Below are positions 54,927-63,079 of a stretch of 64,000 nucleotides of DNA, piece after piece. The position numbers and the translations under genes are program-made. Where the stretch lies: NCBI GenBank assembly GCA_947495985.1, contig CANMBD010000004.1:291642-355641 (forward strand), written 5' to 3'. The stretch comes from an uncultured Sphingomonadaceae bacterium. Its GTDB lineage: Bacteria; Pseudomonadota; Alphaproteobacteria; Sphingomonadales; Sphingomonadaceae. The notes beneath the pieces were generated by a model. It was not told where the DNA came from. It ran no database searches and saw only the letters and a program-made list of their open reading frames with translations. The number at the start of each line of letters is the position of its first letter. The first letter of the stretch is position 1.

Positions 54927-55421
54927 ATGAACATTCCTCCCGAGCCCACCAAAGCTGGCCAGGAAAGTGTTTGGGATTATCCCCGGCCAGCTATTGCAGA
55001 GCCCAACACCCGTCATCTGCAAATCATCCACAAGGGCGTGGAAATTGCCAGTACGCGTGCAGGATTTCGGACACTGGAAACGAGCCACCCACCCACTTAT
55101 TATTTCCCGCCGGAAGATGTGACTTGGACCCATTTAAGCGCCAATCCAAAGCGCTCGCTTTGCGAATGGAAAGGGCAGGCGCGTTACCTAGATGCAACCA
55201 TTGACGGAGATTCGCTGGAGGCTGCCGCCTGGACTTATCCGGTGCCGACCGCCTCTTTCGCAATGATCCGCAATCATGTGGCCTTCTATCCCGAACCGTT
55301 TGACCAGTGCCTTGTCGATGGCGAAACAGTTACTCCGCAACCGGGCGGCTTTTATGGCGGCTGGATCACATCGCATGTTGCCGGTCCGTTCAAGGGTATT
55401 CCTGGCAGCCGATTTTGGTGA
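54927..55421 (+). CDS. DUF427 domain protein
   Basis: A 164-aa protein whose pattern (YYFPPEDVTWTHL; SLCEWKGQARYLD; YPVPTASFAMIRNHVAFYP) matches DUF427, a small beta-rich family of unknown function. The start at ATG 54927 is preceded by GGGA; a TTG nine codons upstream is less likely. The C-terminus (GGFYGGWITSHVAGPFKG) is the conserved end of the family. Confidence 0.88.
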   Translation: MNIPPEPTKAGQESVWDYPRPAIAEPNTRHLQIIHKGVEIASTRAGFRTLETSHPPTYYFPPEDVTWTHLSANPKRSLCEWKGQARYLDATIDGDSLEAAAWTYPVPTASFAMIRNHVAFYPEPFDQCLVDGETVTPQPGGFYGGWITSHVAGPFKGIPGSRFW

Positions 55422-55504
55422 GCCTCCAGATTAGACTTGCGTGACACTGCTGACTCCGCAACAGTCTTTTTCACATCAATATAGAATGATCAGGAGAACA
55501 GAAT

Positions 55505-55798
55505 ATGGCGGGCGTAGGTGTATTGGCGACTTTGACGGTAGCAGAAGGCAAAAACGCCGATTTCGAAGCAGCCTTTAGTCAACTGATGGCTGCCGTTCGT
55601 GAGAATGAACCGGGCAACGAGTTTTACTCTGTGTTTCAATGCAAGGACAATCCCCAGCAATATAAAGTGCTGGAGCGCTATGTTGATCAGGCGGCGCTGG
55701 ATGCTCACGGCAAATCGGATCATTTCCGCGCCAGCGGCCCAAAGCTGGCCCCATGTATGGCTGGAGCTCCCGTAATCGAATATCTCGACGGGATATAA
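55505..55798 (+). CDS. Antibiotic-biosynthesis-monooxygenase (ABM) domain protein
   Basis: A 97-aa dimeric ferredoxin-like-fold protein. The pattern VLATLTVAEGKNADFEAAF, ENEPGNEFYSVFQ and VLERYVDQAALDAH identifies the ABM/putative quinol monooxygenase family (YgiN-like). AGGAG precedes the ATG. Such proteins act on quinols or simply bind small aromatics; no partner is visible. Confidence 0.88.
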   Translation: MAGVGVLATLTVAEGKNADFEAAFSQLMAAVRENEPGNEFYSVFQCKDNPQQYKVLERYVDQAALDAHGKSDHFRASGPKLAPCMAGAPVIEYLDGI

Positions 55799-55887
55799 TC
55801 AGCTTCGGCTGGTTCGAAAGGCTTCTGCGGACAGGCGCAGGACCCGGCCACCGGTTTGCGCCAGTGTGTTTCGACCCTCTGGTTTGA

Positions 55888-57477
55888 TCAGGGCGTGTAG
55901 TAGGTCGGCGATCCGGGGCCGACTGGCAGTCCTATGACGAACGTCCAGACAAAGAAGAAAGTCGACCAGAACAGCAGGAAGAAGATCGTATAGGGCAGCA
56001 TCATCGCGATCAGGGTGCCCACGCCAAGATTTTTGTCATAGCGTGTCGCCCATGCGAGGATCAGGCCGAAATAGCTCATCATCGGTGTTATGATGTTGGT
56101 GGTCGAATCGCCAATTCGGTAAGCTGCCTGAATGGCCTCCGGCGCGTAGCCGATCAGCATCAGCATGGGCACGAAAATTGGGGCTGTGACCGCCCATTGC
56201 GCTGACGCTGAACCCAGCGACAGATTGATGAGAGCGCAGATCAGAATGAAGAAAAAGAAGATGGCGGGGCCAGTCATTCCTGTATCGAGCAGAAATTGTG
56301 ATCCCGTTACCGCCGTGATAGCGCCCAAATTGGTCCAGCCAAAGAAGGCGACAAACTGGGCCGCGAAGAAAACCAGGACTATGTAGAGGCCAAGTGACGC
56401 GAGCGCCTGCGCCATGGCATCAATCACATCCCGGTCACTTTTCATGACGCCGACCACACGTCCATATGCGTAGCCCGTGACCACAAAGAAAATCAGGATC
56501 CAGACTACAAAGCCGTCGAAAAATGGTGAATCAATGCGATCACCGGTGTCCGGATTGCGGAGCACGCCCCAGTCAGGCAGCAAGGTCAGGGCCATTAGGC
56601 CAAGGACACCGAGCAGCGCGATACCAGCCCAACGAAGTCCCTTGCGCTCCGTTGGACTGATCTCTTCCATCATATGATCATCGAGAATAGTGGAATCAGC
56701 CCCGGACGGATCGTACTTGCCCAGCTTAGGTTCAACAATGAAGATCGTTACCAGAGAGCCGATGATGGTGATCAGGAAAGTCGAGCCGATCATGAAATAC
56801 CAGTTTGCCGTCGCCACGACCGTATAATCGGGGTCAATAAGGCGCGCCGCTTCTTGGGTGATTCCGGCGAGCAAGGGATCAATCGTACCTATTAGCAGGT
56901 TCGCGCTATAGCCGCCTGAAACGCCCGCAAAGGCCGCTGCCATGCCGGCAAGAGGATGGCGACCGAGGGCATAGAAAATTGCGCCGGCGAGCGGGATTAA
57001 AACGACATAACCCACTTCCGATGCCGTGTTGGAAACAATGCCGGCAAAGACGATGGCCACTGTTACCATATGAGGCGGAGCCGACAGAACCATGGAGCGC
57101 ACGGCGGCCGATAGCAAACCCGATTTTTCGGCTACACCAACACCAATCATAGCCACCAATACCACGCCTAGCGGCGCAAAACTGGTGAAGTTGGTAACAA
57201 GGTTGGTGAAGATACGCCGGATACCATCGCCATCGAGCAGGCTGACAGCCCTGATCATTCCATCCTCTGCAACGCCCGGCGCACCGGCAGGTCGTGGATC
57301 AACAACGGCGACGCCCATCCAGCCCAACAGGCCGGACAGGAAAACGATACCGATTGCCAGTACAGCAAACAGGGTTACGGGGTGTGGCAGGAGATTCCCG
57401 AGCCATTCGACCCCGTCCAGAAAGCGGGTAAAGCCGTTGCGACGAGGTGCTATCGCCTGCTGCTGGCCATCAGCCAT
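55888..57477 (-). CDS. AbgT family transporter
   Basis: A 529-aa inner-membrane protein with about eleven to thirteen helices and two re-entrant regions. Family features include GFTRFLDGVEWLGNLLPHPV at the N-terminus and the conserved GDSTTNIITPMMSYFG. Members import p-aminobenzoyl-glutamate or, in other species, export sulfonamides. Which applies here is not decidable from sequence. The gene is 96 nt downstream of the DHFR-like gene on the same strand. Confidence 0.92.
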   Translation of the reverse strand: MADGQQQAIAPRRNGFTRFLDGVEWLGNLLPHPVTLFAVLAIGIVFLSGLLGWMGVAVVDPRPAGAPGVAEDGMIRAVSLLDGDGIRRIFTNLVTNFTSFAPLGVVLVAMIGVGVAEKSGLLSAAVRSMVLSAPPHMVTVAIVFAGIVSNTASEVGYVVLIPLAGAIFYALGRHPLAGMAAAFAGVSGGYSANLLIGTIDPLLAGITQEAARLIDPDYTVVATANWYFMIGSTFLITIIGSLVTIFIVEPKLGKYDPSGADSTILDDHMMEEISPTERKGLRWAGIALLGVLGLMALTLLPDWGVLRNPDTGDRIDSPFFDGFVVWILIFFVVTGYAYGRVVGVMKSDRDVIDAMAQALASLGLYIVLVFFAAQFVAFFGWTNLGAITAVTGSQFLLDTGMTGPAIFFFFILICALINLSLGSASAQWAVTAPIFVPMLMLIGYAPEAIQAAYRIGDSTTNIITPMMSYFGLILAWATRYDKNLGVGTLIAMMLPYTIFFLLFWSTFFFVWTFVIGLPVGPGSPTYYTP

Positions 57478-57573
57478 GTCCAGTCTCCAATTTATCGCGT
57501 ACCCAATACAACCGCGACTGGAGAGTGCCAGCGCGACAAACTTAATGAAGACTATAGGCCTGATGATCGATAA

Positions 57574-58122
57574 TCAAATCCTCTCTTGCAATGTCGACGA
57601 AGTGAACTCCTGAAATATGTAACCGCCATCATATACTTTCGAACCCGCGCAAGACACATTGCCGCTGCAAGCCGTATCACCAAACAGCTTTGTTCCGCCG
57701 CCCAGAAAGATCGGGGCTCTTTTGAGGCGGATAATGTCAATCTCGCCATCGATCATGAGCGAACCGGCAAAATTACCGCCACCACAAAGATAGATTGGAC
57801 CATCCTGATCTTCCCGCAACTCCTGCAAAAGCGCCTTCTGGTTATCGCGCACAATCTCTACCTCTCGTTCTGCGGGAAGGTTGAGTGTCTGTGAAAATAT
57901 ATAGGTTTTGAGATGCGGATAAGGATTGCCGCCGGGTTCCAGCCCGTACTTATAGCCAAATTCATACGTCTTCCGACCCATGATAGCGCATTCATAAGTG
58001 GATAGCCTCTGATTATAGTCATCGACAACCGGACCTTCATGGGCGAATTTTGATATATCTCCATCCGGGCCAGAGATGTAACAATCAATAGATACAGCTA
58101 CGTCATAGACAACAGGTTGCAT
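57574..58122 (-). CDS. Dihydrofolate reductase / RibD C-terminal family protein
   Basis: A 182-aa DHFR-fold protein (YDVAVSIDCYISGPDGDISKF; CAIMGRKTYEFG; IYLCGGGNFAGSLM; RLKRAPIFLGGG). The pattern belongs to the RibD-C-like branch rather than true FolA, so a pterin or flavin precursor reductase role is uncertain. AT content is a little higher than in neighbouring genes. Confidence 0.85.
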   Translation of the reverse strand: MQPVVYDVAVSIDCYISGPDGDISKFAHEGPVVDDYNQRLSTYECAIMGRKTYEFGYKYGLEPGGNPYPHLKTYIFSQTLNLPAEREVEIVRDNQKALLQELREDQDGPIYLCGGGNFAGSLMIDGEIDIIRLKRAPIFLGGGTKLFGDTACSGNVSCAGSKVYDGGYIFQEFTSSTLQERI

Positions 58123-58265
58123 AAAAGGCTCCGGGGTAGGGGGCAGGGAATAAGCTCTTTAGCATAGCTGCAAGGGCTCAGCCCGTATTTCACTGCAGAT
58201 TTGCCACATTATGTAATGCGCCGATGCATCAGCCTTGCTTGTATTGGCTTCGAAAAAAGCAGATC

Positions 58266-58664
58266 CTATCCGAGGTTCCAAAGCATCAAAATCACCAGGC
58301 TCAGATATAGTACCAATAAGCTTTTGACTATCCGCCAATTTCGCGACGTTTGTAAATGGCTATGCAGAGATAAGGAAAGCGGCCGGCGACGCTTCCGTTC
58401 AAAATGAATGAAAGGAGGCGATCCATCCAGCGTCTTCAGGTTTGGCAGGAACCTGGCTTCGCTTTGCTCCTTACTTTTGCTTTGTCGGGGATCCGTTTCA
58501 GTTTGTGAACCGGGAACATCTTTGATCAAAAATGATGTTGGCGCGTAAGTCAATTTGTCAAGGTCGGAGCTTTCTACAGCACTAGCATGAAACCGTTTCA
58601 TTTTGCTGTCCGCGACAACCGAAACACCCTTGCAGGATATTGGGTCCGCACATCGTTGCAACAT
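58266..58664 (-). CDS. Doubtful orphan ORF with C-terminal membrane helix
   Basis: From ATG 58664, with AGAGG upstream, the frame gives 132 aa. The product is polar with a Ser/Lys-rich middle, a basic patch (ERKRRRPL) and a C-terminal hydrophobic helix (VKSLLVLYLSLVILMLW) like a tail-anchored protein. No family is recognised and base composition is unlike the surrounding genes. It may be a genuine lineage-specific gene, a decayed gene or chance. Confidence 0.3.
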   Translation of the reverse strand: MLQRCADPISCKGVSVVADSKMKRFHASAVESSDLDKLTYAPTSFLIKDVPGSQTETDPRQSKSKEQSEARFLPNLKTLDGSPPFIHFERKRRRPLSLSLHSHLQTSRNWRIVKSLLVLYLSLVILMLWNLG

Positions 58665-58998
58665 TTGTGATATCCTCTGAAGTTCAAGCGGGGCGCCCCG
58701 AATGGACAAAATTTGCTGTTTGCGGGTTATGAGCTGACTTTAGACGCACTGGTTCCGCGCAGGAACCGGCAAACACGCAATGCTGCAATGCACGGATGCC
58801 TATTGGAAGACTTGCAACAGATTTTTATAAGCTGAACGAGAGCAATGAAGTCGCGCCATGCCATCAATCTGTGTTGTTGCATGAGGTTATTGCGGATTTT
58901 CGGGTTCAATGCCGCCGATTATCGAGGCATTTGGAAGAAATCGGTACAGGTTGACATAGGCATGAGTTTTTCGCGCTTTTGACCACGAAAGTCCGTTG

Positions 58999-59039
58999 CT
59001 ACGATCGTAGGTTGTTACGATTTTCGGTGGATATCCACC
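58999..59039. promoter_or_regulatory. Two perfect palindromes upstream of the globin gene
   Basis: CTACGATCGTAG (58999-59010) and GGTGGATATCCACC (59026-59039) are perfect 12- and 14-bp palindromes, 15 nt apart. The second ends 23 nt before the globin ATG. Their spacing and place suggest operator sites. They do not match the NsrR, NnrR or FNR consensus I know. Confidence 0.45.
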
Positions 59040-59062
59040 ATATTGCGGGAGTCTAAAATCTT

Positions 59063-59539
59063 ATGGTTCATCAATCAAAGGCTCAGGATATTCTGACTGT
59101 GTCAGAGATTGATATTGTCCGGAGAAGCTTCCTCAATGTGAGTGTCGAAAATGCGCGCGCAGGAGAAATATTCTATCAGCGGCTGTTTGAAGACAAACCG
59201 GAGCTTCGAGGTTTGTTTGTGGGAGATATTTCGGTTCAATCCGAGAAATTGACAAACATGCTCGGCATGATCGTGTCGCAAATTCATAACTTACCGGATT
59301 TGTTGCCAATGCTAGGAGATCTCGCGAGGCGTCATTTGGTGTATGGAGTAAAGGTCGAGCATTACGAGGATGTTGGCCGAGCGCTCCTGCATATGATTGG
59401 AGATGTTCTCGGGTCCGATTTTACGCCTGAGATGCAGGCGGCGTGGACCAAAGCATATGATGGAATTGCTCTAACAATGATACAAAGCTCCTTTGGGAAA
59501 TCCAGTATCTCAAAATATCGGGCGGCATCAAATCCCTGA
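59063..59539 (+). CDS. Single-domain globin
   Basis: Heme protein for O2 or NO. The 158-aa product has the globin pattern: FYQRLFEDKPELRGLF in the B-C-E region and the proximal (F8) His in LARRHLVYGVKVEHY. The H-helix follows (WTKAYDGIALTMI). It resembles the globin part of flavohemoglobins but has no FAD/NAD reductase domain, so a separate reductase or a sensing role is needed. The gene stands alone. Confidence 0.9.
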   Translation: MVHQSKAQDILTVSEIDIVRRSFLNVSVENARAGEIFYQRLFEDKPELRGLFVGDISVQSEKLTNMLGMIVSQIHNLPDLLPMLGDLARRHLVYGVKVEHYEDVGRALLHMIGDVLGSDFTPEMQAAWTKAYDGIALTMIQSSFGKSSISKYRAASNP

Positions 59540-60057
59540 CTGGCCGTTGCGGCCTTTCATAGCTACGCAAACGTTGTTTACCGACCTATAGAAAAGAGTT
59601 GTGGGAAGTCACCCGCAGCATCACGCCATATTGTAAACCATCAGAAGCAGCGAAGTTGAGCTTCATTGAAGTAAATGGCCACGGCCGCTTCAGATGATCT
59701 TGAAAAGACAGTATCTCTTGGCTTCCCGTATGTTCGCTCCTTAGGGGGGAAACGAGCACCGGGAAGCCGGGTAACTGACTGGAAAGGTTGAATTAAACCA
59801 GCCCCCGCGCCAGCCAGCGACCCTAGAGACAAGTTCCAAATACCCTATCAAGGCTCTGGGCAGAACCCGTAAAACTGCACCTTTGCTCTGCACTTATGCG
59901 CCTTCGCGTTTGCCCCCATTACACGTAAAGTCATTTCAAATTTGGTGAAACAGGTTTTCGCTAGGCCTTCGGCCCTCTCACATCCAAATGCTTTCAGACT
60001 TGGAAAGCGGAAGTTTTTGACAATGGGTGAGGCCTACTCACGACAGGAGCATTAACA
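59540..60057. other. Intergenic region with a strong structured segment
   Basis: 518 nt without a supported gene. The notable part is the long stem-loop at 59720-59768, followed by a pyrimidine- and GC-rich stretch to about 59830. A 63-codon open frame crosses it on the minus strand (59641-59832), but it has no recognisable product or SD. Confidence 0.5.
59720..59768. ncRNA. Candidate structured RNA element
   Basis: GGCTTCCCG (59720-59728) pairs with CGGGAAGCC (59760-59768). Inside, TGTTCG (59731-59736) pairs with CGAGCA (59753-59758, one G-U), and CTCC faces GGGG in the loop. Together this is a 49-nt bent stem of about 19 bp. Strand, transcription and function are unknown; I do not recognise an RNA family. 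Confidence 0.35.
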
Positions 60058-61908
60058 ATGTCTGATCTTCGGTTGACTATCTGTTTGTTTCTTGCCGCTA
60101 CCAGCTTTGCCCTGTTGGGTGGCACGGCGCAGGCCCAGAACAGCATAGCAAGCTGCCTTGAATCACAAGATGCAGCCTGTGTGGATGTGCTTAATGCCCG
60201 TTTGGCGCAAATTGAAAATGCCATGCAGGATCCCGAGGATGAAGCAGTGGCAAAGCTTGGACGTGTTACAGCATTGGCGTTGCTGCGAAGAATGGATTTG
60301 GCAGAAGTTGCAGTCGATTCCATGCCAGACAATTCAAGCAATCCGGCGTTCAAAGACTCGGCGATTGTGGCGATTGTTTCTGTCCCGGCTCAGGATTCGG
60401 TGGAGCGGGGCCGGCTTATGTTGTCCCGGATTTTATCCCGGGAATATTATGAAACTGCAAGGGCAGCCTATATCATAAATCTGATACGAACATCTGATGT
60501 CGATACGGCCTTGCAAGAGCTGGTAGCCACTAACCAACCGGGGGAACCGATGAGATATGTGGGTGTATATCAACTCTCACATGCGCTGGCTCTTAAGGGT
60601 CGGCTCGATGATGCACGCGAACTTATTCTAAATAGCGGCCAGGGTGATGAAAACCATGAAGGCATGATGCTGGAATCTCTTGTTATGACACTGATTGACA
60701 AAGGCCGGATCGCCGATGCGACGAAACTACTGACATACATAAAAGCCCCTTTATGGGAAGCCACGGCCAAAAGCCGGGTGGCTGCAGAATTGTCGAAAAA
60801 TGGTCATATGGCTGACGCGGAGGAACTTTTTGACCAGGCGAGGCGTAAGATGGCCGCCCTTGATCAACCAGAGGATCGGTTCCGCATATTCGAAAGCTTC
60901 ACCCGCTCGGCTGTTGCGGGAGGCAGGCTCGACTTCGCGTTGAAGGCAGTGGACGATGTCAGCAATTTCCCTGCTGACCGTGCCGCCGCGTTACAAACGA
61001 TTTTGGACATCGGAGCCGGAAAGCTGGGCCAAACAGAATGGCGTCCTATCGCTGATGAATTAATTTCTCTGCACGCAAATCAACCCCGTAAGGTACAAAT
61101 GTCGGCCGAGCGTTGGAACAATGACTGGAGGCGGTTGGCCACTGCAGTCGCCGTTTCGGGGGATTCAAAATTGGCAACAAGCCTGGTCCAGCGTATCCCT
61201 GATAAAGATGTGCAACAGGCGGCTATGGACACCATCGCGATTATCTTGATTCACACTATGCGGTTTCAAGAAGCGTTCGCTGTGTTGCCGCTTCAGTCTG
61301 ACCGGGACAGGCAAGTTCAGGGATATGTCCGCCTCTCTCAAATTGCCGATAATTATGGTCAAAGCGCTGTGGCAGAAAAAGCGATTTCGACCGCTATTGG
61401 CATCGTTGAAGGGCCTGACTTCCTTCCCGTAAGCGACTCGACGGTCAGCATGTTGGCCAGATATGAATCGCGTACCGGGCAGTATGAAGAAGCAGAACTG
61501 CGACTGCAGCATATCGAGGATCAAGAGATACAGGTGCGGGCGCGGATTGCCAACTTCGGTTTTGCAGCTACGCATGGATCGCAAGATGACTATAACAGAT
61601 ATCTAAAGATCGCCCGGAGGGCAGTTTACGCCGTCGAGTCGGAGAAGGTAAAGTCTCAGCTTTTAAGGGAGCTGGCTTCACAGCTGGTTTATGCGGGGAA
61701 ATCTGAACCGATTTTTGGCCTTGCCAAAACAATTGAAGAGAGTGCCGAGCGCGACAGATTTTTGCTGAACATGGCATATGTGTTCAGCGGCTATCAGCAA
61801 TTTGTCCCGGCCAAAAAAGTTGTTTCTGAAATCTCGGATCCTGCAATGCGCATGGCTGAAGAGCATCGATTGCTTCTGGCGGTCTTGCGAGCCTCACCAC
61901 TGGTTTGA
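60058..61908 (+). CDS. Large secreted TPR-like repeat protein
   Basis: A 616-aa product with a signal peptide ending near residue 27 (GTAQA|Q). The rest is almost wholly alpha-helical, with repeated units of the kind ALKGRLDDARELILNSG, DKGRIADATKLLTYI and KNGHMADAEELFDQA. This is a TPR/Sel1-like solenoid of degenerate repeats. AGGAG precedes the ATG. A periplasmic scaffolding role is inferred. I recognise no named family, and the neighbours give no clue. Confidence 0.7.
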   Translation: MSDLRLTICLFLAATSFALLGGTAQAQNSIASCLESQDAACVDVLNARLAQIENAMQDPEDEAVAKLGRVTALALLRRMDLAEVAVDSMPDNSSNPAFKDSAIVAIVSVPAQDSVERGRLMLSRILSREYYETARAAYIINLIRTSDVDTALQELVATNQPGEPMRYVGVYQLSHALALKGRLDDARELILNSGQGDENHEGMMLESLVMTLIDKGRIADATKLLTYIKAPLWEATAKSRVAAELSKNGHMADAEELFDQARRKMAALDQPEDRFRIFESFTRSAVAGGRLDFALKAVDDVSNFPADRAAALQTILDIGAGKLGQTEWRPIADELISLHANQPRKVQMSAERWNNDWRRLATAVAVSGDSKLATSLVQRIPDKDVQQAAMDTIAIILIHTMRFQEAFAVLPLQSDRDRQVQGYVRLSQIADNYGQSAVAEKAISTAIGIVEGPDFLPVSDSTVSMLARYESRTGQYEEAELRLQHIEDQEIQVRARIANFGFAATHGSQDDYNRYLKIARRAVYAVESEKVKSQLLRELASQLVYAGKSEPIFGLAKTIEESAERDRFLLNMAYVFSGYQQFVPAKKVVSEISDPAMRMAEEHRLLLAVLRASPLV

Positions 61909-62038
61909 TGCATGCGAGTCAGGTGAGCTAAAACGGCAAGGCCTAACCGGGAATATTATAGCCCGTCACCGATGGCTATGGTTGCGGGCCGCCTTGATTG
62001 ACGGTGCCTGTATGCTCTCAATGAAAAGGTACGGGCTC

Positions 62039-62131
62039 TCAGAAATATTCGGGATTCCCAGGGGCTATTTTGTAGTAACCATCGGGGCCGTTCTCCCAAT
62101 CGATTCTATAACCGACACCTTCGATGATCAT
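62039..62131 (-). CDS. 30-codon ORF downstream of a 50-codon ORF
   Basis: ATG 62131 with AAAAGG four to five nt upstream; the product is acidic and aromatic (MIIEGVGYRIDWENGPDGYY near the start) and ends PEYF. It follows the 50-codon ORF by 23 nt on the same strand. It could be a small protein or the out-of-frame end of a decayed gene. Low certainty because of length. Confidence 0.35.
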   Translation of the reverse strand: MIIEGVGYRIDWENGPDGYYKIAPGNPEYF

Positions 62132-62154
62132 TTACCTTTTAAAACCATTGGAAT

Positions 62155-62307
62155 TCAGTCCCCAAAAAAATAAACTTCAGTATTCCTAGGATAGTAAACT
62201 GAAACTTCCTTACGATCTTCGGGATCAGCATAACGCGTGCAGCTGACCATTAGTTCGGACAATGTTTTATGCTCAAGAAAGATCATGGAGGCTCTCTCTT
62301 TGGTCAT
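62155..62307 (-). CDS. 50-codon ORF, divergent from the MarR gene
   Basis: From ATG 62307 the frame reads MTKERASMIFLEHKTL and ends EVYFFGD. ATG 62286, seven codons in, has GAGAG at good spacing and may be the true start. Composition looks protein-like (alternating charged and hydrophobic residues) but no family is recognised. It faces away from the MarR gene across 151 nt. Confidence 0.4.
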   Translation of the reverse strand: MTKERASMIFLEHKTLSELMVSCTRYADPEDRKEVSVYYPRNTEVYFFGD

Positions 62308-62458
62308 CACAAATCGTGCTATTTGACGTGATCAATGAGATGTGATGTAAATTCTTATGGAGGTCATCAAACGCCCCCGCGCACTCGCATTTCGCGCTCC
62401 ATATGCTACATATATAAAGTAATTTAAGATATAGCGAATTTTCAAGGAGTAAAACAGG

Positions 62459-62914
62459 TTGAACGCATCAAAACACAAGATGTATTTTCTGCTGCAGCGG
62501 GTAGCACATGGCTTGAAGAAAAAGGCGGACACGGAGTTGATGGATGCGGGCGGCATGTCCACAGCCCAGGCGGCGGTAATGTCAATTATCGCCGGTGCGG
62601 AGGGCGTTTCACAGCGTTATCTGGCTGATAAATTGATGCAGCGCGAAAGCGCGATCACCACGATGGCAAACCGTCTACTGAAAGCCGGTTATATCACCAG
62701 AACGCGCTCTGATACCGATGGCAGGGCATGGGTGTTGAAGTCGACGAAGGAAGGATTGGCTGCGCTTGACGCGGTGAGCGAACCGTTTGCAAGCATAAAT
62801 GCGATTTTGGACGACGCTTTCCCACCCGAAGATGTTGAACGTGTTGCTGATGGATTGATCGATATTATACGCCATCTTGAAGCTCTTGACGATGCAGAGG
62901 CGGACCATATCTGA
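62459..62914 (+). CDS. MarR family transcriptional regulator
   Basis: A 151-aa winged-helix repressor. The start is TTG 62459, with AAGGAG 9 nt upstream; ATG 62480 is the alternative. The MarR pattern is clear: STAQAAVMSIIAGAEGVSQRYLADKL (helix-turn-helix) and the wing KAGYITRTRSDTDGRAWVLKST. MarR proteins commonly control a divergent neighbour, here the tiny ORFs at 62039-62307. The A/T-rich 62400-62440 segment would hold the operator. Confidence 0.9.
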   Translation: MNASKHKMYFLLQRVAHGLKKKADTELMDAGGMSTAQAAVMSIIAGAEGVSQRYLADKLMQRESAITTMANRLLKAGYITRTRSDTDGRAWVLKSTKEGLAALDAVSEPFASINAILDDAFPPEDVERVADGLIDIIRHLEALDDAEADHI

Positions 62915-62969
62915 ACACCTTGCACAGACCGCATTATAAGTGCTCCAGGGTTTCACGGAGTTATTGGTC

Positions 62970-63007
62970 GGCGGGGACAGAGGTGCTTTGAACCTCCGGT
63001 CCCCGCC
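62970..63007. terminator. Bidirectional hairpin between MarR and autotransporter genes
   Basis: GGCGGGGAC (62970-62978) pairs with GTCCCCGCC (62999-63007), and GAGGT/ACCTC extends the stem inside. It lies between convergent genes, 55 nt after marR. T runs are lacking on both sides, so termination strength is uncertain. Confidence 0.6.
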
Positions 63008-63079
63008 TATTCTGAGAAGCTTAAAATTTCGCGGGAAGAGCTTTCTCAGAAATCTTTGGAACTCTTAAAACGAGTGTCG

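Larger units (their letters stand above)
58123..59062. other. Long low-coding region with one doubtful minus-strand ORF
   Basis: 940 nt between the DHFR-like gene and the globin. It holds the doubtful ORF described at 58266, a 12-bp palindrome CGGGGCGCCCCG (58689-58700), a 6-bp hairpin GGTTCC/GGAACC (58751-58767), and two palindromes just before the globin (58999-59010 and 59026-59039). No RNA gene or mobile element is recognised. Confidence 0.5.

Noticed and set aside
59641..59832. 63-codon minus-strand frame across the structured segment near 59.7 kb
   Set aside because: No SD or recognisable domain; the frame is better explained by the GC-rich stem-loop sequence.
59760..59850. Cobalamin riboswitch
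   Set aside because: Fragments such as GGGAAGCCGG and CCCCCGC recall it, but the conserved AACTGTAA and B12-box cores are missing and the downstream gene is unrelated.
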